A DNA stretch of 59,226 bases from positions 1-59,226 of the forward strand of contig JAMOUT010000012.1 of assembly GCA_027061995.1 (NCBI GenBank). Direction: 5' to 3'. The notes beneath the pieces are model-generated. The model was not told where the DNA came from and did not search any database. It saw only the letters and a list, made by a program, of their open reading frames with translations. Positions 8,307 through 18,291 of this stretch are shown in pieces. The first letter of the stretch is position 1, and every line of letters starts with the position of its first letter. Position numbers and translations under genes: made by a program. Source of the stretch: Candidatus Aminicenantota bacterium. GTDB lineage: Bacteria > Acidobacteriota > Aminicenantia > JAMOAD01.

Positions 8307-10109
8307 ATGAAAAAAATTTTCATAATAATATTTTTTATCGTTTTTTCATTCAATTTTTGCACAAAGACACAAATTATAACTCCTGAAAAGCATCAAAGCA
8401 AGAAGATGAAACAGCTTAAAGTGAGGAGGAAAACCCCTCCCCCTCTTAAAATAGAGGAAATTCCGATGGAGGTAGCTCCTCCTACTCAAAAGAATGAGGA
8501 ACCTAAAGATACACAAAAGGTAAGAATCGCACTCTCAAAAGCAGAAATAAGGGATGTTCTAATAGCTCTGACAAAAAATACAAAATACAGTTTATACATT
8601 GAGCCGGATGTATCCGGAACCATAGAACTTGCGAATTTTAAAGAAATTTCTCTTAAGGATGCTTTGGATTATATTCTCCCCTCTCTCGAATTATCTTATA
8701 AAATCGAAAATAATAATATCTTACATGTGTTTAAGCATAAGAAAATAACCCGTGTTTTTACTCTGGATTTTCTCGCCATAAAGAGAAAAGGAAAAAGAAA
8801 AGTATCTTTTTCAACAAGATCCCAGATGGGACAGGGAGGTGGAACTGGAGGAGGCTCGGGAATGGGGGGATCTTCCGGAGGCTCTGCGGGAGGAAGCTCG
8901 GGAGGAGGTGCAGGAGGCCAAAACGAAAGTAGTTCTTCAATACAAACTGAAACAGACAGCACTGTTTGGGTGGAATTGACCGAAGGACTTAAAGCTCTTT
9001 TTGAAGATAATGACCAAACTACAACGGGAAATACTTTTTCTGCGAAATCTTCGAGTGCCATCGAAGGGCTTAATCTTTCAAAACCGGACGGAAGAAGGCT
9101 AATTGTTAGTCCGAAAACAGGTATTGTTTTAATTACTGATTATCCTGAAAAGATGAATCTGTTTTCAAATTTTCTTCAAACTTTTGAAAAATCAATAAAA
9201 AGAGAGGTTTGGATAGAAGCGAAAATCCTTGAGGTCTATCTTAATAAAGCACACCAAATGGGTGTTGATTGGTCTAGTGTTTTCAGTTTCTCCAATTTTT
9301 ACGGAACTTTACCGAATACAAGCACTCTCGTATTCCCCTCAACTCGGTTAAACACAGGCTCTCCCGTTATGGATAACCTGAACCAGGGCTATGGTATTTT
9401 CAGGTATTCCATATCAAACAACCAGATAGATCTTCTTCTTGAAGCATTATCGAGGCAGGGAGAATTAAAGGTTTTAAGTAGCCCGAGAATATCGACTCTT
9501 AATAATGAAAAGGCTATAATAAGAGTTGTCAGGGAGGAGGTTTTTTATAGTATTCAGAATCAGATTTCAACCTCTGTCGGAGGAACTGTCTCCGCTCCGA
9601 GTATAAATGTTCAAATTGTTCCCGTTGGTATAGTAATGGATATAATCCCTCAAATAAGTGCTTCAGGGGAAATAATCCTAAGCATAAACCCTGATATCTC
9701 TCATCTTGTATCAGTAAAAACATTTGAGGCGGAAGGAGCTTCCGCAATGCAACCTGTTATTGACAGAAGATCGGTTGATACAATCGTCAAGGTTCATGAC
9801 GGTGAAACCGTTGTAATAGGGGGAATAATGGAGGAGAGAAAACAGGAGATAAACAGGGGCGTTCCCTTTTTAATGAATCTCCCTTTTATCGGTTCTCTTT
9901 TCAGAAGAACGGAACAATCAATAAAAAAGACAGAATTGGTAATTTTGATAACGCCGCATATTATGGTTGGAAAAACAATAAAAGATTTGACTCAAAGAGA
10001 GATAAAAAGGGTAAAAGATGCTTTAACCCCCTTTCATATATCGGACATAGTTCCTATAGAAGAGGGATTAAACAGAGAATTAAAACAGAAGGAGGAAAGG
10101 AAAAAATAG
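8307..10109 (+). CDS. mshL: MshL/PilQ-type secretin
   Basis: Outer-membrane secretin (600 aa) that forms the pilus exit pore. The signal peptide ends at Cys18, a plausible lipidation site. A short STN-like N0 domain (about 70-145) is followed by a Gly/Ser-rich linker (about 173-208), an N1/N3-like ring domain, and the C-terminal secretin domain (about 370-560) with ITPHIM near its end. Having a single STN domain instead of a series of N domains fits MshL better than GspD. Ribosome binding site: GGGAGAG upstream. Confidence 0.9.
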   Translation: MKKIFIIIFFIVFSFNFCTKTQIITPEKHQSKKMKQLKVRRKTPPPLKIEEIPMEVAPPTQKNEEPKDTQKVRIALSKAEIRDVLIALTKNTKYSLYIEPDVSGTIELANFKEISLKDALDYILPSLELSYKIENNNILHVFKHKKITRVFTLDFLAIKRKGKRKVSFSTRSQMGQGGGTGGGSGMGGSSGGSAGGSSGGGAGGQNESSSSIQTETDSTVWVELTEGLKALFEDNDQTTTGNTFSAKSSSAIEGLNLSKPDGRRLIVSPKTGIVLITDYPEKMNLFSNFLQTFEKSIKREVWIEAKILEVYLNKAHQMGVDWSSVFSFSNFYGTLPNTSTLVFPSTRLNTGSPVMDNLNQGYGIFRYSISNNQIDLLLEALSRQGELKVLSSPRISTLNNEKAIIRVVREEVFYSIQNQISTSVGGTVSAPSINVQIVPVGIVMDIIPQISASGEIILSINPDISHLVSVKTFEAEGASAMQPVIDRRSVDTIVKVHDGETVVIGGIMEERKQEINRGVPFLMNLPFIGSLFRRTEQSIKKTELVILITPHIMVGKTIKDLTQREIKRVKDALTPFHISDIVPIEEGLNRELKQKEERKK

Positions 10110-11018
10110 ATGTATAAGGATTTTTTCGGTTTTAAGCAACCCCCTTTTCCTATCACTCCGAACCCGAATTTTTTTTATCTGAGTAGCGAACATCTTGAAG
10201 CTTTGGATCATCTAATCTACGGAATAAATAATGGAGAGGGTTTTCTTTTGTTGGTTGGGGGAATCGGAACAGGCAAAACAACAATATCAAGAGTATTGCT
10301 TGAAAAACTCGGAGACAATCTGAAAACATCTCTTATTTTAAACCCTTTTATCAATGAACTGGAATTCTTGCAAACAATTCTTTGGGATTTCGGTTTAATA
10401 CCCGAGGACAACAGTAAAAAAAGCTTACTTGATCAATTGAATGATTTTTTACTTCATGATGTTGCGGCAAAAGGAAAAAGAGCTCTCTTAATAATCGATG
10501 AAGCCCAAAATTTAGGTTTGGATATTCTTGAGCAAGTTCGTATATTGTCAAACCTTGAGACAAACAAAGAGAAATTATTACAAATCCTATTAATAGGACA
10601 AGAAGAACTCTATTTTAAATTACAACTTCCGGAATTACGACAATTAAACCAAAGAATTTCTGTCAGATACTATTTAAAGCCTCTTAAAAAAAAGGAGGTT
10701 GCTGAATATATTTATCATAGAATAAACAAAGGGGAACCTGCGGTAGAGATAAAATTTTCAAAAAAAGCGATAAAAAGAATTTATAAATTTTCAGGGGGAA
10801 TACCGAGAGTAATAAACATGTTATGTGATAGAGCTCTTCTTGCAGCCTTTGTTCAGGAAAAAACTTCCATATCACCTGTAATGGTGAAAAAAGCGGAAAA
10901 AAGCTTAAGAGGGGAAAATTTTGACGAACTTGATAAGGAACAGGAAAAAAGAGGATTATTTAAAAAAATTTTTAAAAGAAAAAAAGCGAGGGAGATGAAA
11001 AATGAGTTTAATCTCTGA
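10110..11018 (+). CDS. mshM: MshM/ExeA-type AAA ATPase
   Basis: Cytoplasmic AAA ATPase of the ExeA/GspA family (302 aa). ExeA proteins help secretin assembly through peptidoglycan. The N-terminal FGFKQPPFPITPNPNFFYLS segment is the family hallmark. Walker A GGIGTGKTT lies at about 50-58 and Walker B LLIIDEAQNL at about 127-136. Unlike ExeA there is no peptidoglycan-binding extension or transmembrane helix, matching the shorter MshM form. It starts immediately after the mshL stop and overlaps mshN by 17 bp. Confidence 0.85.
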   Translation: MYKDFFGFKQPPFPITPNPNFFYLSSEHLEALDHLIYGINNGEGFLLLVGGIGTGKTTISRVLLEKLGDNLKTSLILNPFINELEFLQTILWDFGLIPEDNSKKSLLDQLNDFLLHDVAAKGKRALLIIDEAQNLGLDILEQVRILSNLETNKEKLLQILLIGQEELYFKLQLPELRQLNQRISVRYYLKPLKKKEVAEYIYHRINKGEPAVEIKFSKKAIKRIYKFSGGIPRVINMLCDRALLAAFVQEKTSISPVMVKKAEKSLRGENFDELDKEQEKRGLFKKIFKRKKAREMKNEFNL

Positions 11019-11967
11019 TGCACTAAAAGAAGCTCAAAAAAGAAGGGATGAACTTTCAAACGATGAACCCGAAAAAATAAAAACAAAAAAAAGCTCAGAC
11101 GGAAAAAGATTTATTTTAATAAGTATGATATCCCTTTTAATTTTTTCACTCGGTTTTCTTTTTTTATATATATCCACAGGCAAAAAAGCGGAAATAATTA
11201 AAGACAAGATAAAAATACAAACTCGAAACAAAATTGTCCAAAAGAACAAAAGACAAAGAACTCAAAAGGAAATGATTCCTCAAAAAAGAAAGCTTCCCGT
11301 AATTAAAAAGAAAACAGGTAACGACAAAAAATCCGTAAAATATAATAAACCGAAGAAAAAGCGGTTTTTTTTGAAAAAGAAGGAAAAAGCTAAAAAGCAA
11401 AACGAAAAACTCAACATAAAGAAGACGATTACCAAACAAGAAAAAGATATTTCAAAGAAGGAAAAGAAAGGGAAAATTAAAATCTTTTTGACAACCGAAA
11501 AAATTATCGGAAACAAAACTTCTTATTTAAAAGAGGCGGAAAAAGCTTTTAAAGAGAGAGACTATGACAGAGCGATAAAAAATTATAATTTGGCTTTATC
11601 CTATTCTCCCGATGATACAAACATTCTTTATAACCTTGGAACCGCTTATCTTTTAAAGAAACAGTATCTTCTCGCTCTTAATGAGTTTGAAAAGATATTG
11701 GCAAAAGAACCTTACAATAAAAAGACTCTTTTTAATGCCGGAATCTCTTTATTTAAAATGGGTAAAATAGAAAAAGCAAAAACACTTTGGAATAATTTAT
11801 ATCGGATAGAGCCGGACTATAAGGACATCCATTATTTTCTCGGTGTGGCGGAAGACTTAACAGGAAATTACAAACAAGCGAAAAAACATTATTATTATTA
11901 TCTTTCACGAGGGAAAAACAAAGCTTTAAAAAGATGGATTGTTAATAGATTAAAAAGTTTAAATTAA
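11002..11967 (+). CDS. mshN: MshN-like TPR membrane protein
   Basis: A 321-aa protein beginning with the SLISDALKEAQKRR helix typical of GspB/MshN-like pilus proteins. It then has one membrane helix (about 37-58), a very lysine-rich linker (about 60-165) and several tetratricopeptide repeats (about 173-300) that should lie in the periplasm. TPR partners usually scaffold secretin or pilin assembly. Ribosome binding site GGGAG lies in the end of mshM. The 3' end overlaps the convergent MBL gene by 9 bp with no terminator visible. Confidence 0.72.
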   Translation: MSLISDALKEAQKRRDELSNDEPEKIKTKKSSDGKRFILISMISLLIFSLGFLFLYISTGKKAEIIKDKIKIQTRNKIVQKNKRQRTQKEMIPQKRKLPVIKKKTGNDKKSVKYNKPKKKRFFLKKKEKAKKQNEKLNIKKTITKQEKDISKKEKKGKIKIFLTTEKIIGNKTSYLKEAEKAFKERDYDRAIKNYNLALSYSPDDTNILYNLGTAYLLKKQYLLALNEFEKILAKEPYNKKTLFNAGISLFKMGKIEKAKTLWNNLYRIEPDYKDIHYFLGVAEDLTGNYKQAKKHYYYYLSRGKNKALKRWIVNRLKSLN

Positions 11968-13389
11968 TTTATATTTCTCATTATAAAAAACTCTTTTAAC
12001 CTCTTTAACTCCGTTCTTTTCCAAAACTTGTTCAAGATATTTTTGTGCGTCAGGCTCACCATGCACAAGAAAAATCTTCTTTAATTTATCAAGATTAAAT
12101 TGTTTTATATATTCTTTTATCTCATTATAATCAGCATGAGCGCTAAAGGTATTAAGGATTTTAACTCTTGCATTAACCTTAAGTTTTTCTCCGAAAATTT
12201 TGACTTCTTTTTCCCTGTCAGCTATTTTTCTTCCCAAGGTATGTTGAGCCATAAAACCCACAACCAAAATGGTGTTTTCAGGTTTTTCTATATTGTTTCT
12301 CAAATGATGAACTATTCTGCCATGTTCACACATCCCGCTTGCCGCAATAATTATGGCGGGCCCTTTAAGTGAATTTAGTTTTTTGCTTTTTTCAACATCA
12401 ATTATATAATTAACATCCTTAAAATCAAAAGGGGAATCATCTTTATCGTAAAAAAGTTCAAAAGTCTCTCTGTCAAAACATTCGGGATGAATCTTAAATA
12501 TTGAGGTTGCGTGAACCGCCATAGGGCTGTCAACATAAATGGGTAGGGAGGGAATCCTTTTGGTTTCAATTAACTCGTGTATATAATAGATAATCTCCTG
12601 AGTTCTTTCAACTGCAAAAGCCGGTATTATTATTTTACCCTTTTTCTTATAAGTTGAATTAATAACCTCGGCAAGCTCGTCTTTTGTTTTTATAAGATTA
12701 TCATGAAGCCTGTTACCATATGTGCTTTCGAGAATAAAATAGTCAAGGTCAGGCAGTTTTTGCGGATCTTTTAAAATAACTTGATTTTTTCTTCCGAGAT
12801 CTCCTGAAAACCCTATTTTTAAAGTTTTAAATTCATCAATTTTAACAAAGAAAACAACCATTGCGGAACCAAGAATATGACCTGCATCATAAAATTCAGC
12901 CTCTACATTATCAAATACTTTTATTCTTTTATTATAATCAATAAGAATAAATTTTGATAAAGTTTTTTTTACATCATCAATACCATAGATAGGTTCATAA
13001 ACCTTAAGATCCGTTCTTTTTCTTTTTTTTATGATTTTCCTGATAAATTCCGTATCCCTTTTTTGTATGTATGCACTATCGTTAAGGATAAGAGAAGTAA
13101 GATCAAAAGTGGCGGGGGTTGCATAAATATCTTTATCATAACCGTCTATAACAAGAGAGGGCAAGTTCCCGCTGTGATCAAAATGCGCATGGGTTAAAAA
13201 AACAACATCTATCTCTTCCGCTTTAAAAGGAAGTGTTTTATTTCTTCTGTATGTTTCTTCCCTTCTTCCCTGAAACATACCGCAATCAATTAAAATTCTT
13301 TTACCATCGACTTCAAGAATATGTTTTGAGCCTGTTACCTCTTGAACAGCCCCGAAAGAGTATAATCTGACATTTGTTTCTTTTTTCAT
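11959..13389 (-). CDS. MBL-fold beta-CASP ribonuclease family protein
   Basis: Metallo-beta-lactamase protein of the CPSF/beta-CASP class (476 aa), usually RNA endo/exonucleases. Motif II HAHFDH (about 67-72) supplies zinc ligands. Further motifs are AGHILGS (motif III), FSGDLGR (motif IV), the beta-CASP region with ASGMCEHGR, and the C-terminal FSAHADY and HGEP motifs. No KH domain precedes it. Ribosome binding site AAGGAG sits ahead of the ATG. It is the last gene of the long leftward run. The RNA target cannot be told from context. Confidence 0.88.
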   Translation of the reverse strand: MKKETNVRLYSFGAVQEVTGSKHILEVDGKRILIDCGMFQGRREETYRRNKTLPFKAEEIDVVFLTHAHFDHSGNLPSLVIDGYDKDIYATPATFDLTSLILNDSAYIQKRDTEFIRKIIKKRKRTDLKVYEPIYGIDDVKKTLSKFILIDYNKRIKVFDNVEAEFYDAGHILGSAMVVFFVKIDEFKTLKIGFSGDLGRKNQVILKDPQKLPDLDYFILESTYGNRLHDNLIKTKDELAEVINSTYKKKGKIIIPAFAVERTQEIIYYIHELIETKRIPSLPIYVDSPMAVHATSIFKIHPECFDRETFELFYDKDDSPFDFKDVNYIIDVEKSKKLNSLKGPAIIIAASGMCEHGRIVHHLRNNIEKPENTILVVGFMAQHTLGRKIADREKEVKIFGEKLKVNARVKILNTFSAHADYNEIKEYIKQFNLDKLKKIFLVHGEPDAQKYLEQVLEKNGVKEVKRVFYNEKYKLI

Positions 13390-13399
13390 TTTTTCTCCT

Positions 13400-13945
13400 T
13401 TAAAAACCTGTAAATATTTGTTTTTCTTTAAAAAAAAGGGAAAAGCCCCCTTTTTCGTTAATTAATTTTATATCATTCTTTTCCTTATAAAAAATTCCGC
13501 TTTTACCTCCGCTTTTGTAAACCAATTCTATCCCCTCTATTACTCCCTCCTTATCAACTGCTTTTACCATATCATAAATAGTCATTAATGAGGTTGAAAC
13601 CGCAAAAAGAGCCTCCATCTCCACCCCTGTTTTATAATGTGTTTTAACAAGTGAAAAACAATTTATTCTATCTTTTTCAGTAAAAAACTCTATCTTTATC
13701 TTTTCTACGGGTAAAGGATGAGTTAAAGGGATTAATTCACTAACCTTTTTTACCCCCATTATTCCTGAAATTCTTGAAACTTCATAAACATTACCTTTTT
13801 TTATCTTTGAAGATTCAATCAAATTAATGGTTTTTTCGGAAAGAGAGATATAACCTTTGGCAATTGCAACTCTTTCGGAAAAAGGTTTGTCTCCTATGTC
13901 AACCATATCCAAATCACCTTTTTTATCAAAATGGGTAAATTTCAT
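13400..13945 (-). CDS. moaC: Cyclic pyranopterin monophosphate synthase MoaC
   Basis: Second step of molybdenum cofactor synthesis: converts the MoaA product to cyclic pyranopterin monophosphate. Family motifs are present: MVDIGDK near the N-terminus, LIPLTHPLP (about 75-83), KTGVEMEALFAV (about 107-118) and the late KSGGKSG. The protein (181 aa) is about 20 residues longer than usual because of a charged C-terminal tail. It follows moaA with a 1-bp gap and has a G-rich ribosome binding site that overlaps the moaA end. No moaD, moaE or moeA is in view. Confidence 0.93.
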   Translation of the reverse strand: MKFTHFDKKGDLDMVDIGDKPFSERVAIAKGYISLSEKTINLIESSKIKKGNVYEVSRISGIMGVKKVSELIPLTHPLPVEKIKIEFFTEKDRINCFSLVKTHYKTGVEMEALFAVSTSLMTIYDMVKAVDKEGVIEGIELVYKSGGKSGIFYKEKNDIKLINEKGGFSLFFKEKQIFTGF

Positions 13946-13946
13946 T

Positions 13947-14924
13947 CTAACCCCCTATTTGAAACATAGCTTTATCTGTTTTATGCTCGTATATATTCAT
14001 ATTATGTTTTTCCGGTTTTTTATCCAAAGCTCTCCGAATCGCATTTATTAACTCTTTTTCATCTTTTTTTTGAATCTCCTTTTTTAAAGAGACCTCTTCG
14101 TCCGAAGCAAGACAGACTCTAAGTTTACCATCGGAGGTGATTCTGATTTTATCACAGCTTTCGCAAAAATTATGTGTTATTGCGGAGATAAATCCTACAA
14201 TCCCTTTTTCTCCCTCTTTTTCAACCGTGTAATATATAGAAGGACCTATTCCAAAAGAGAGTTGTTCTCTATTCATTTTATACTCTTTTTTTATAATCTC
14301 TTTTACGGTTTTCTCTGAAACAAACTCTTTTCTGACTTCGGAAGAGATAGGCATAAGCTCAATAAATCTTATCGGTATTCGCAGATTATTGGCAAAAGAG
14401 ATTAGAGTTGTAATTTCATTGATATTTTTTTTCATTATGACAGTATTGATTTTAGTGGTAATATTAGTATTAGCGGTAGCTTTAATCCCCTTTAAAACTC
14501 TATCAAGAGCATTAACTTTGGTTATCTCTACAAATTTGTCTGGTGAAAGAGTATCAAGACTAATATTTATGCTTTTAATACCGATTTTTACAAGCGTGTC
14601 AATTTCATTTTTAAGAAAATAGCCGTTAGTTGTTATATGAACAGAAGGTATTATTTTTGTAACCTCAGATAAAAAGTCCATAAAACCATGTTTTACAAAT
14701 GGTTCCCCCCCTGTTAATCTTACCTTTTTTATTCCATGGTTTTTAAGAGTTGCAAGCAAAAAATATAATTCTTCAAAACTTAACATCTCCGAATGGGGGA
14801 GATACTTGAAATCTTTTATCGGTTTGCAATAAAAACATCTGAAATTACATCTGTCTGTAATTGATAATCTTAAATATGTAACAATCCTTCCGAAAGAATC
14901 TTTTAAAACCTTTTTTTCAGACAT
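13947..14924 (-). CDS. moaA: GTP 3',8-cyclase MoaA
   Basis: Radical SAM enzyme that starts molybdenum cofactor synthesis from GTP. The SAM-binding cluster motif is CNFRCFYC (Cys26, 30, 33). The second C-terminal [4Fe-4S] cluster is CESC followed by a third Cys in RVCLAS (about 250-270). TGGEP lies at about 70. The 325-aa length is normal, but the protein ends without the usual C-terminal GG tail read-out except for a final IGG, which matches the family's GG end. The start at 14924 is preferred over an upstream extension that would lie inside kdsD; the kdsD stop is 1 bp before it. Confidence 0.94.
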   Translation of the reverse strand: MSEKKVLKDSFGRIVTYLRLSITDRCNFRCFYCKPIKDFKYLPHSEMLSFEELYFLLATLKNHGIKKVRLTGGEPFVKHGFMDFLSEVTKIIPSVHITTNGYFLKNEIDTLVKIGIKSINISLDTLSPDKFVEITKVNALDRVLKGIKATANTNITTKINTVIMKKNINEITTLISFANNLRIPIRFIELMPISSEVRKEFVSEKTVKEIIKKEYKMNREQLSFGIGPSIYYTVEKEGEKGIVGFISAITHNFCESCDKIRITSDGKLRVCLASDEEVSLKKEIQKKDEKELINAIRRALDKKPEKHNMNIYEHKTDKAMFQIGG

Positions 14925-14925
14925 A

Positions 14926-15879
14926 TTAAAACATCTGAGTTCTCCACAAATCATGGAGATGTATTAAACCTTTGATTTTTCCGTTTTTTTCCGCAACTAT
15001 TATTGAAGTGATTTTTTTGTTTTCCATTATATTCAGAGCCTTAACCGCTATCTCATCCTCCTCTATCAAAACAGGGTCCCTATGCATACAATCTTCAGCT
15101 TTTTTATCATCAAGTTTTCCGAATTTCAAATATGCTCTTCTCAAATCACCATCCGTAATTATCCCTTTAACCCTTTTAGTATCATCAACTATTATCGCAA
15201 CTCCTAATTTTTTATCCGAAATCTCTTTTATAACTTTTTCCATTTTATCTGAAAATTTACATAGCGGCAATTCATCCCCTTTATGCATAAGATGTTTAAC
15301 TTTTATTATTTTTTTCCCGATTTTACCCCCGGGATGAAAATAGGCGAAATCATCTTTTGAAAATCCTTTCTCAACCATTAAAGAAACCGCAATGGCATCT
15401 CCTAAGGCAAGCATTGCCGTTGTGGAAGTTGTCGGAACAAGCCCTATTGGGCATGCCTCCTTTTCTATAAAAACAGGAAGAACAATATCAGATGCTTTTG
15501 CAAGAGTGGATTCGCTATTCCCTGTTATGGAGATAAGAACATTTCCATTCCTTTTTAAGAATTCAAGAAGATTTTTTACCTCGGCCGTTTCTCCTGAAAA
15601 AGAGAGCGCTATTACAGTATCATCGGGAAGAATGGAGCCTAATTCTCCGTGAACAGCTTCAGCCGCATGCATAAACAAGGAGGGGGTCCCTGTAGAGGTC
15701 AGAGTAGCCGCTATTTTTTGCGCTATGAGCCCGCTTTTGCCTATCCCTGTCAGAACAACCCTCCCTTTGCTTTCCAAAATAGCCCTTACCGCTTTTGTGA
15801 AATCTTTATTTAACTCTTTTGCAATTTTCAGGATTGCTTTTCCCTCTATTTCCAGAACTTTTTTACCTGTCTCAATCAT
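14926..15879 (-). CDS. kdsD: Arabinose-5-phosphate isomerase (KdsD/KpsF)
   Basis: Interconverts ribulose 5-phosphate and arabinose 5-phosphate, the precursor for Kdo. An N-terminal SIS domain (about 20-180) has the GIGKSGLIAQK sugar-phosphate loop and the HAAEAVHGELG segment. Two CBS domains (about 200-315) follow, as in E. coli KdsD. The 317-aa length is standard. It overlaps kdsA by 8 bp, so the Kdo pathway steps are translationally coupled. Confidence 0.93.
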   Translation of the reverse strand: MIETGKKVLEIEGKAILKIAKELNKDFTKAVRAILESKGRVVLTGIGKSGLIAQKIAATLTSTGTPSLFMHAAEAVHGELGSILPDDTVIALSFSGETAEVKNLLEFLKRNGNVLISITGNSESTLAKASDIVLPVFIEKEACPIGLVPTTSTTAMLALGDAIAVSLMVEKGFSKDDFAYFHPGGKIGKKIIKVKHLMHKGDELPLCKFSDKMEKVIKEISDKKLGVAIIVDDTKRVKGIITDGDLRRAYLKFGKLDDKKAEDCMHRDPVLIEEDEIAVKALNIMENKKITSIIVAEKNGKIKGLIHLHDLWRTQMF

Positions 15880-16681
15880 TAACAGCTCTCCTGATTCTTA
15901 ATAATTTTGAGATAATATCACCAAGATCATTTAACCTGATTGAGTTAGGACCGTCAGAAAGTGCTTTATCAGGGTCAGGATGAACTTCCATAAAAACACC
16001 GTCCGCTCCGACAGAAACTCCGGCACGAGCGATATAGGGAGCCAAATCTCTTCTCCCTCCTGTTCTATTACCTTCGGCAGACGGTTTTTGGACAGAATGT
16101 GTTGCATCTATAACAACGAGAAAACCTTCCTTTTTCATCAAAGGGATAGAGGTAATATCCACAATCAAGTTATTATATCCGAAAGAGGTTCCCCTTTCCG
16201 TAAAAAAAATTTTTTGATTGCCGGTAGATGATATTTTTTCATATATATTTTTCATGTCCCAAGGGGCGGAAAACTGTGCTTTCTTAACATTAATCGGTTT
16301 TTGTGTTTTCCCTGCAGATAGAAGAAGATCTGTTTGCCTCGAAAGAAAGGCGGGAATTTGAATTATATCCACAACTTCAGCAACAGGCTCGGCTTGATAA
16401 GGCTCATGAATATCAGTTAAAACAGGAATGTCAAAATTCTCTTTTACTTTTTTTAGGATAGCTAAACCTTTTTTTAACCCAGGACCTCTATAAGAATTTA
16501 TTGAAGTTCTGTTAGCTTTATCAAAAGAGGCTTTAAAAATAAAATTAAAGGAAAGATCCTCTGAAAGTTTTCTTAATTTTTCGGCAACCTGAAAAACAGT
16601 TTTTTCATTCTCTATAACACAAGGTCCGAGAATAAAAAACAACTCTTTCCCAATATAAAAATCATCTTTCAGTTTAAACAT
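15872..16681 (-). CDS. kdsA: 3-deoxy-8-phosphooctulonate synthase
   Basis: Condenses phosphoenolpyruvate with arabinose 5-phosphate to Kdo-8-phosphate in the cytoplasm. The 269-aa TIM-barrel protein shows FILGPCVIEN, the FKASFDKANRTS loop, LTDIHEPYQ, and HSVQKP with GRRDLAPYIARA. NVKKAQF carries the PEP-site lysine; the Cys that marks metal-dependent forms was not resolved confidently by eye. It overlaps pyrG by one base (TAATG) and kdsD by 8 bp. Confidence 0.95.
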   Translation of the reverse strand: MFKLKDDFYIGKELFFILGPCVIENEKTVFQVAEKLRKLSEDLSFNFIFKASFDKANRTSINSYRGPGLKKGLAILKKVKENFDIPVLTDIHEPYQAEPVAEVVDIIQIPAFLSRQTDLLLSAGKTQKPINVKKAQFSAPWDMKNIYEKISSTGNQKIFFTERGTSFGYNNLIVDITSIPLMKKEGFLVVIDATHSVQKPSAEGNRTGGRRDLAPYIARAGVSVGADGVFMEVHPDPDKALSDGPNSIRLNDLGDIISKLLRIRRAVND

Positions 16682-18291
16682 TATTTTTTTTCTTTTTCCC
16701 CTTTATATTTTAAAGAAGCTTTAACAAAAGAGACAAAAAGAGGATTAGGAGAAACCGGAGTTGTTGTAAATTCGGGATGAAATTGGCAGCCTACGAACCA
16801 TCTATGATTTTTTATTTCAACAATCTCAACGAGTCCCCTTTCAGGGTTTTTTCCCGCAATGAAAAGGCCTTTGTTTTCAAGGGTTTTTTCATATTCGGGA
16901 TTAAATTCATACCTATGCCTGTGCCTTTCATAAAAAGAACTTTTTTTATAAGCTTTATAAGAATCACTGTCTTTTTTAATTTTACACAGATATTCACCGA
17001 GTCTCATTGTGCCCCCCATCTCCTCCACATTTTTTAATTCCTTCAATTTAACAAATATTTTATGGGGTGTTTTTTTATCAAATTCGGTGGAGTTTGCATT
17101 TTTTAAACCTGCTACATTCCTTGCAAATTCAATTGTCGCCGTTTGCATTCCGAGACAAATTCCGAAAAAAGGGATATTGTTTTCTCTCGCATATTTAATA
17201 GCCTTAATCATTCCCTCTATCCCCCTTTTTCCGAAACCTCCGGGAACAAGAATACCATCGGCATTTTTTAATACATCAACAGATGCTCCGTTTTCCAAAT
17301 CTTCCGCTTCTATCCATTTAAGGTGAACCCTTGCTTTTGAAGGAATTCCCGCAAGCCTTAAAGACTCGGCAAGACTCTTATAAGAGTCTTTATATTCAAC
17401 ATATTTTCCTACAATATAGATCGTTAAATCCTTTTTAAGGTTTTTAAGAATTTTTACCGTCTTTTTCCATTCCTCTATATCAAATTTTCTTGATTTTAAT
17501 TTTAATAAATCAAGTATAATTTTATCCAATTTTCCTTTTTTAAAAATAAGGGGAATTTCATAAATCTCATCCACATCCTTTGCGGTAATAACGGCCTCAT
17601 AAGGAACATTGGTAAACAAAGAGATCTTTTCTTTTATTTCCCTTGTAAGAAACCTATCCGTTCTACATAATAAGATATCGGGCTGAATCCCTATCGCCCT
17701 TAACTCTTTAACACTGTGTTGAGTGGGTTTTGTTTTAAGTTCTCCGGACGCATTTATGAAAGGGACAAGGGTCAGATGAATAAAGAGAGTGTTTTCCCTT
17801 CCCTTCTCCTGTCTTACCTGTCTTATCGCCTCAAGAAAAGGGAGGCTTTCTATATCTCCGACAGTTCCTCCGATTTCCACAATAATCACATCATTATTAT
17901 TCTCCAAGGAATAAATCGCTTTTTTGATCATATTCGTAACATGGGGGATAACCTGAACTGTTTTTCCGAGATAATCACCTCTTCTCTCTTTTGTTATTAT
18001 TTCATAATAAATTCTTCCTGCTGTCCAATTACTCTTTTGAGAGGTCTTGTTTCCCGTAAACCTTTCATAATGCCCGAGATCAAGATCGGTTTCAGCTCCA
18101 TCATAAGTAACATAAACTTCTCCGTGTTGATAAGGACTCATTGTTCCCGGGTCAACATTAAGATAAGGATCTAATTTTTGGTTTGTAATATTAAGCCCGT
18201 GAGATTTTAAAAGAAGTCCTATCGAAGCGGAAGCAACCCCTTTTCCTAAGGAAGAGAGAACTCCTCCCGTAACAAAAATATACTTAGCCAT
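16681..18291 (-). CDS. pyrG: CTP synthase
   Basis: Makes CTP from UTP, ATP and glutamine. The synthetase half (about 1-265) carries [13 protein letters not shown] and the GTVGDIES loop. The C-terminal class I glutamine amidotransferase has GGFGKRG, the nucleophile elbow FGICLGMQ, and the His-Glu pair in CQFHPEF. Full length (536 aa). Placement between kdsA and kdsB is meaningful because KdsB consumes CTP to activate Kdo. It overlaps kdsB by 8 bp. Confidence 0.97.
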   Translation of the reverse strand: MAKYIFVTGGVLSSLGKGVASASIGLLLKSHGLNITNQKLDPYLNVDPGTMSPYQHGEVYVTYDGAETDLDLGHYERFTGNKTSQKSNWTAGRIYYEIITKERRGDYLGKTVQVIPHVTNMIKKAIYSLENNNDVIIVEIGGTVGDIESLPFLEAIRQVRQEKGRENTLFIHLTLVPFINASGELKTKPTQHSVKELRAIGIQPDILLCRTDRFLTREIKEKISLFTNVPYEAVITAKDVDEIYEIPLIFKKGKLDKIILDLLKLKSRKFDIEEWKKTVKILKNLKKDLTIYIVGKYVEYKDSYKSLAESLRLAGIPSKARVHLKWIEAEDLENGASVDVLKNADGILVPGGFGKRGIEGMIKAIKYARENNIPFFGICLGMQTATIEFARNVAGLKNANSTEFDKKTPHKIFVKLKELKNVEEMGGTMRLGEYLCKIKKDSDSYKAYKKSSFYERHRHRYEFNPEYEKTLENKGLFIAGKNPERGLVEIVEIKNHRWFVGCQFHPEFTTTPVSPNPLFVSFVKASLKYKGEKEKK

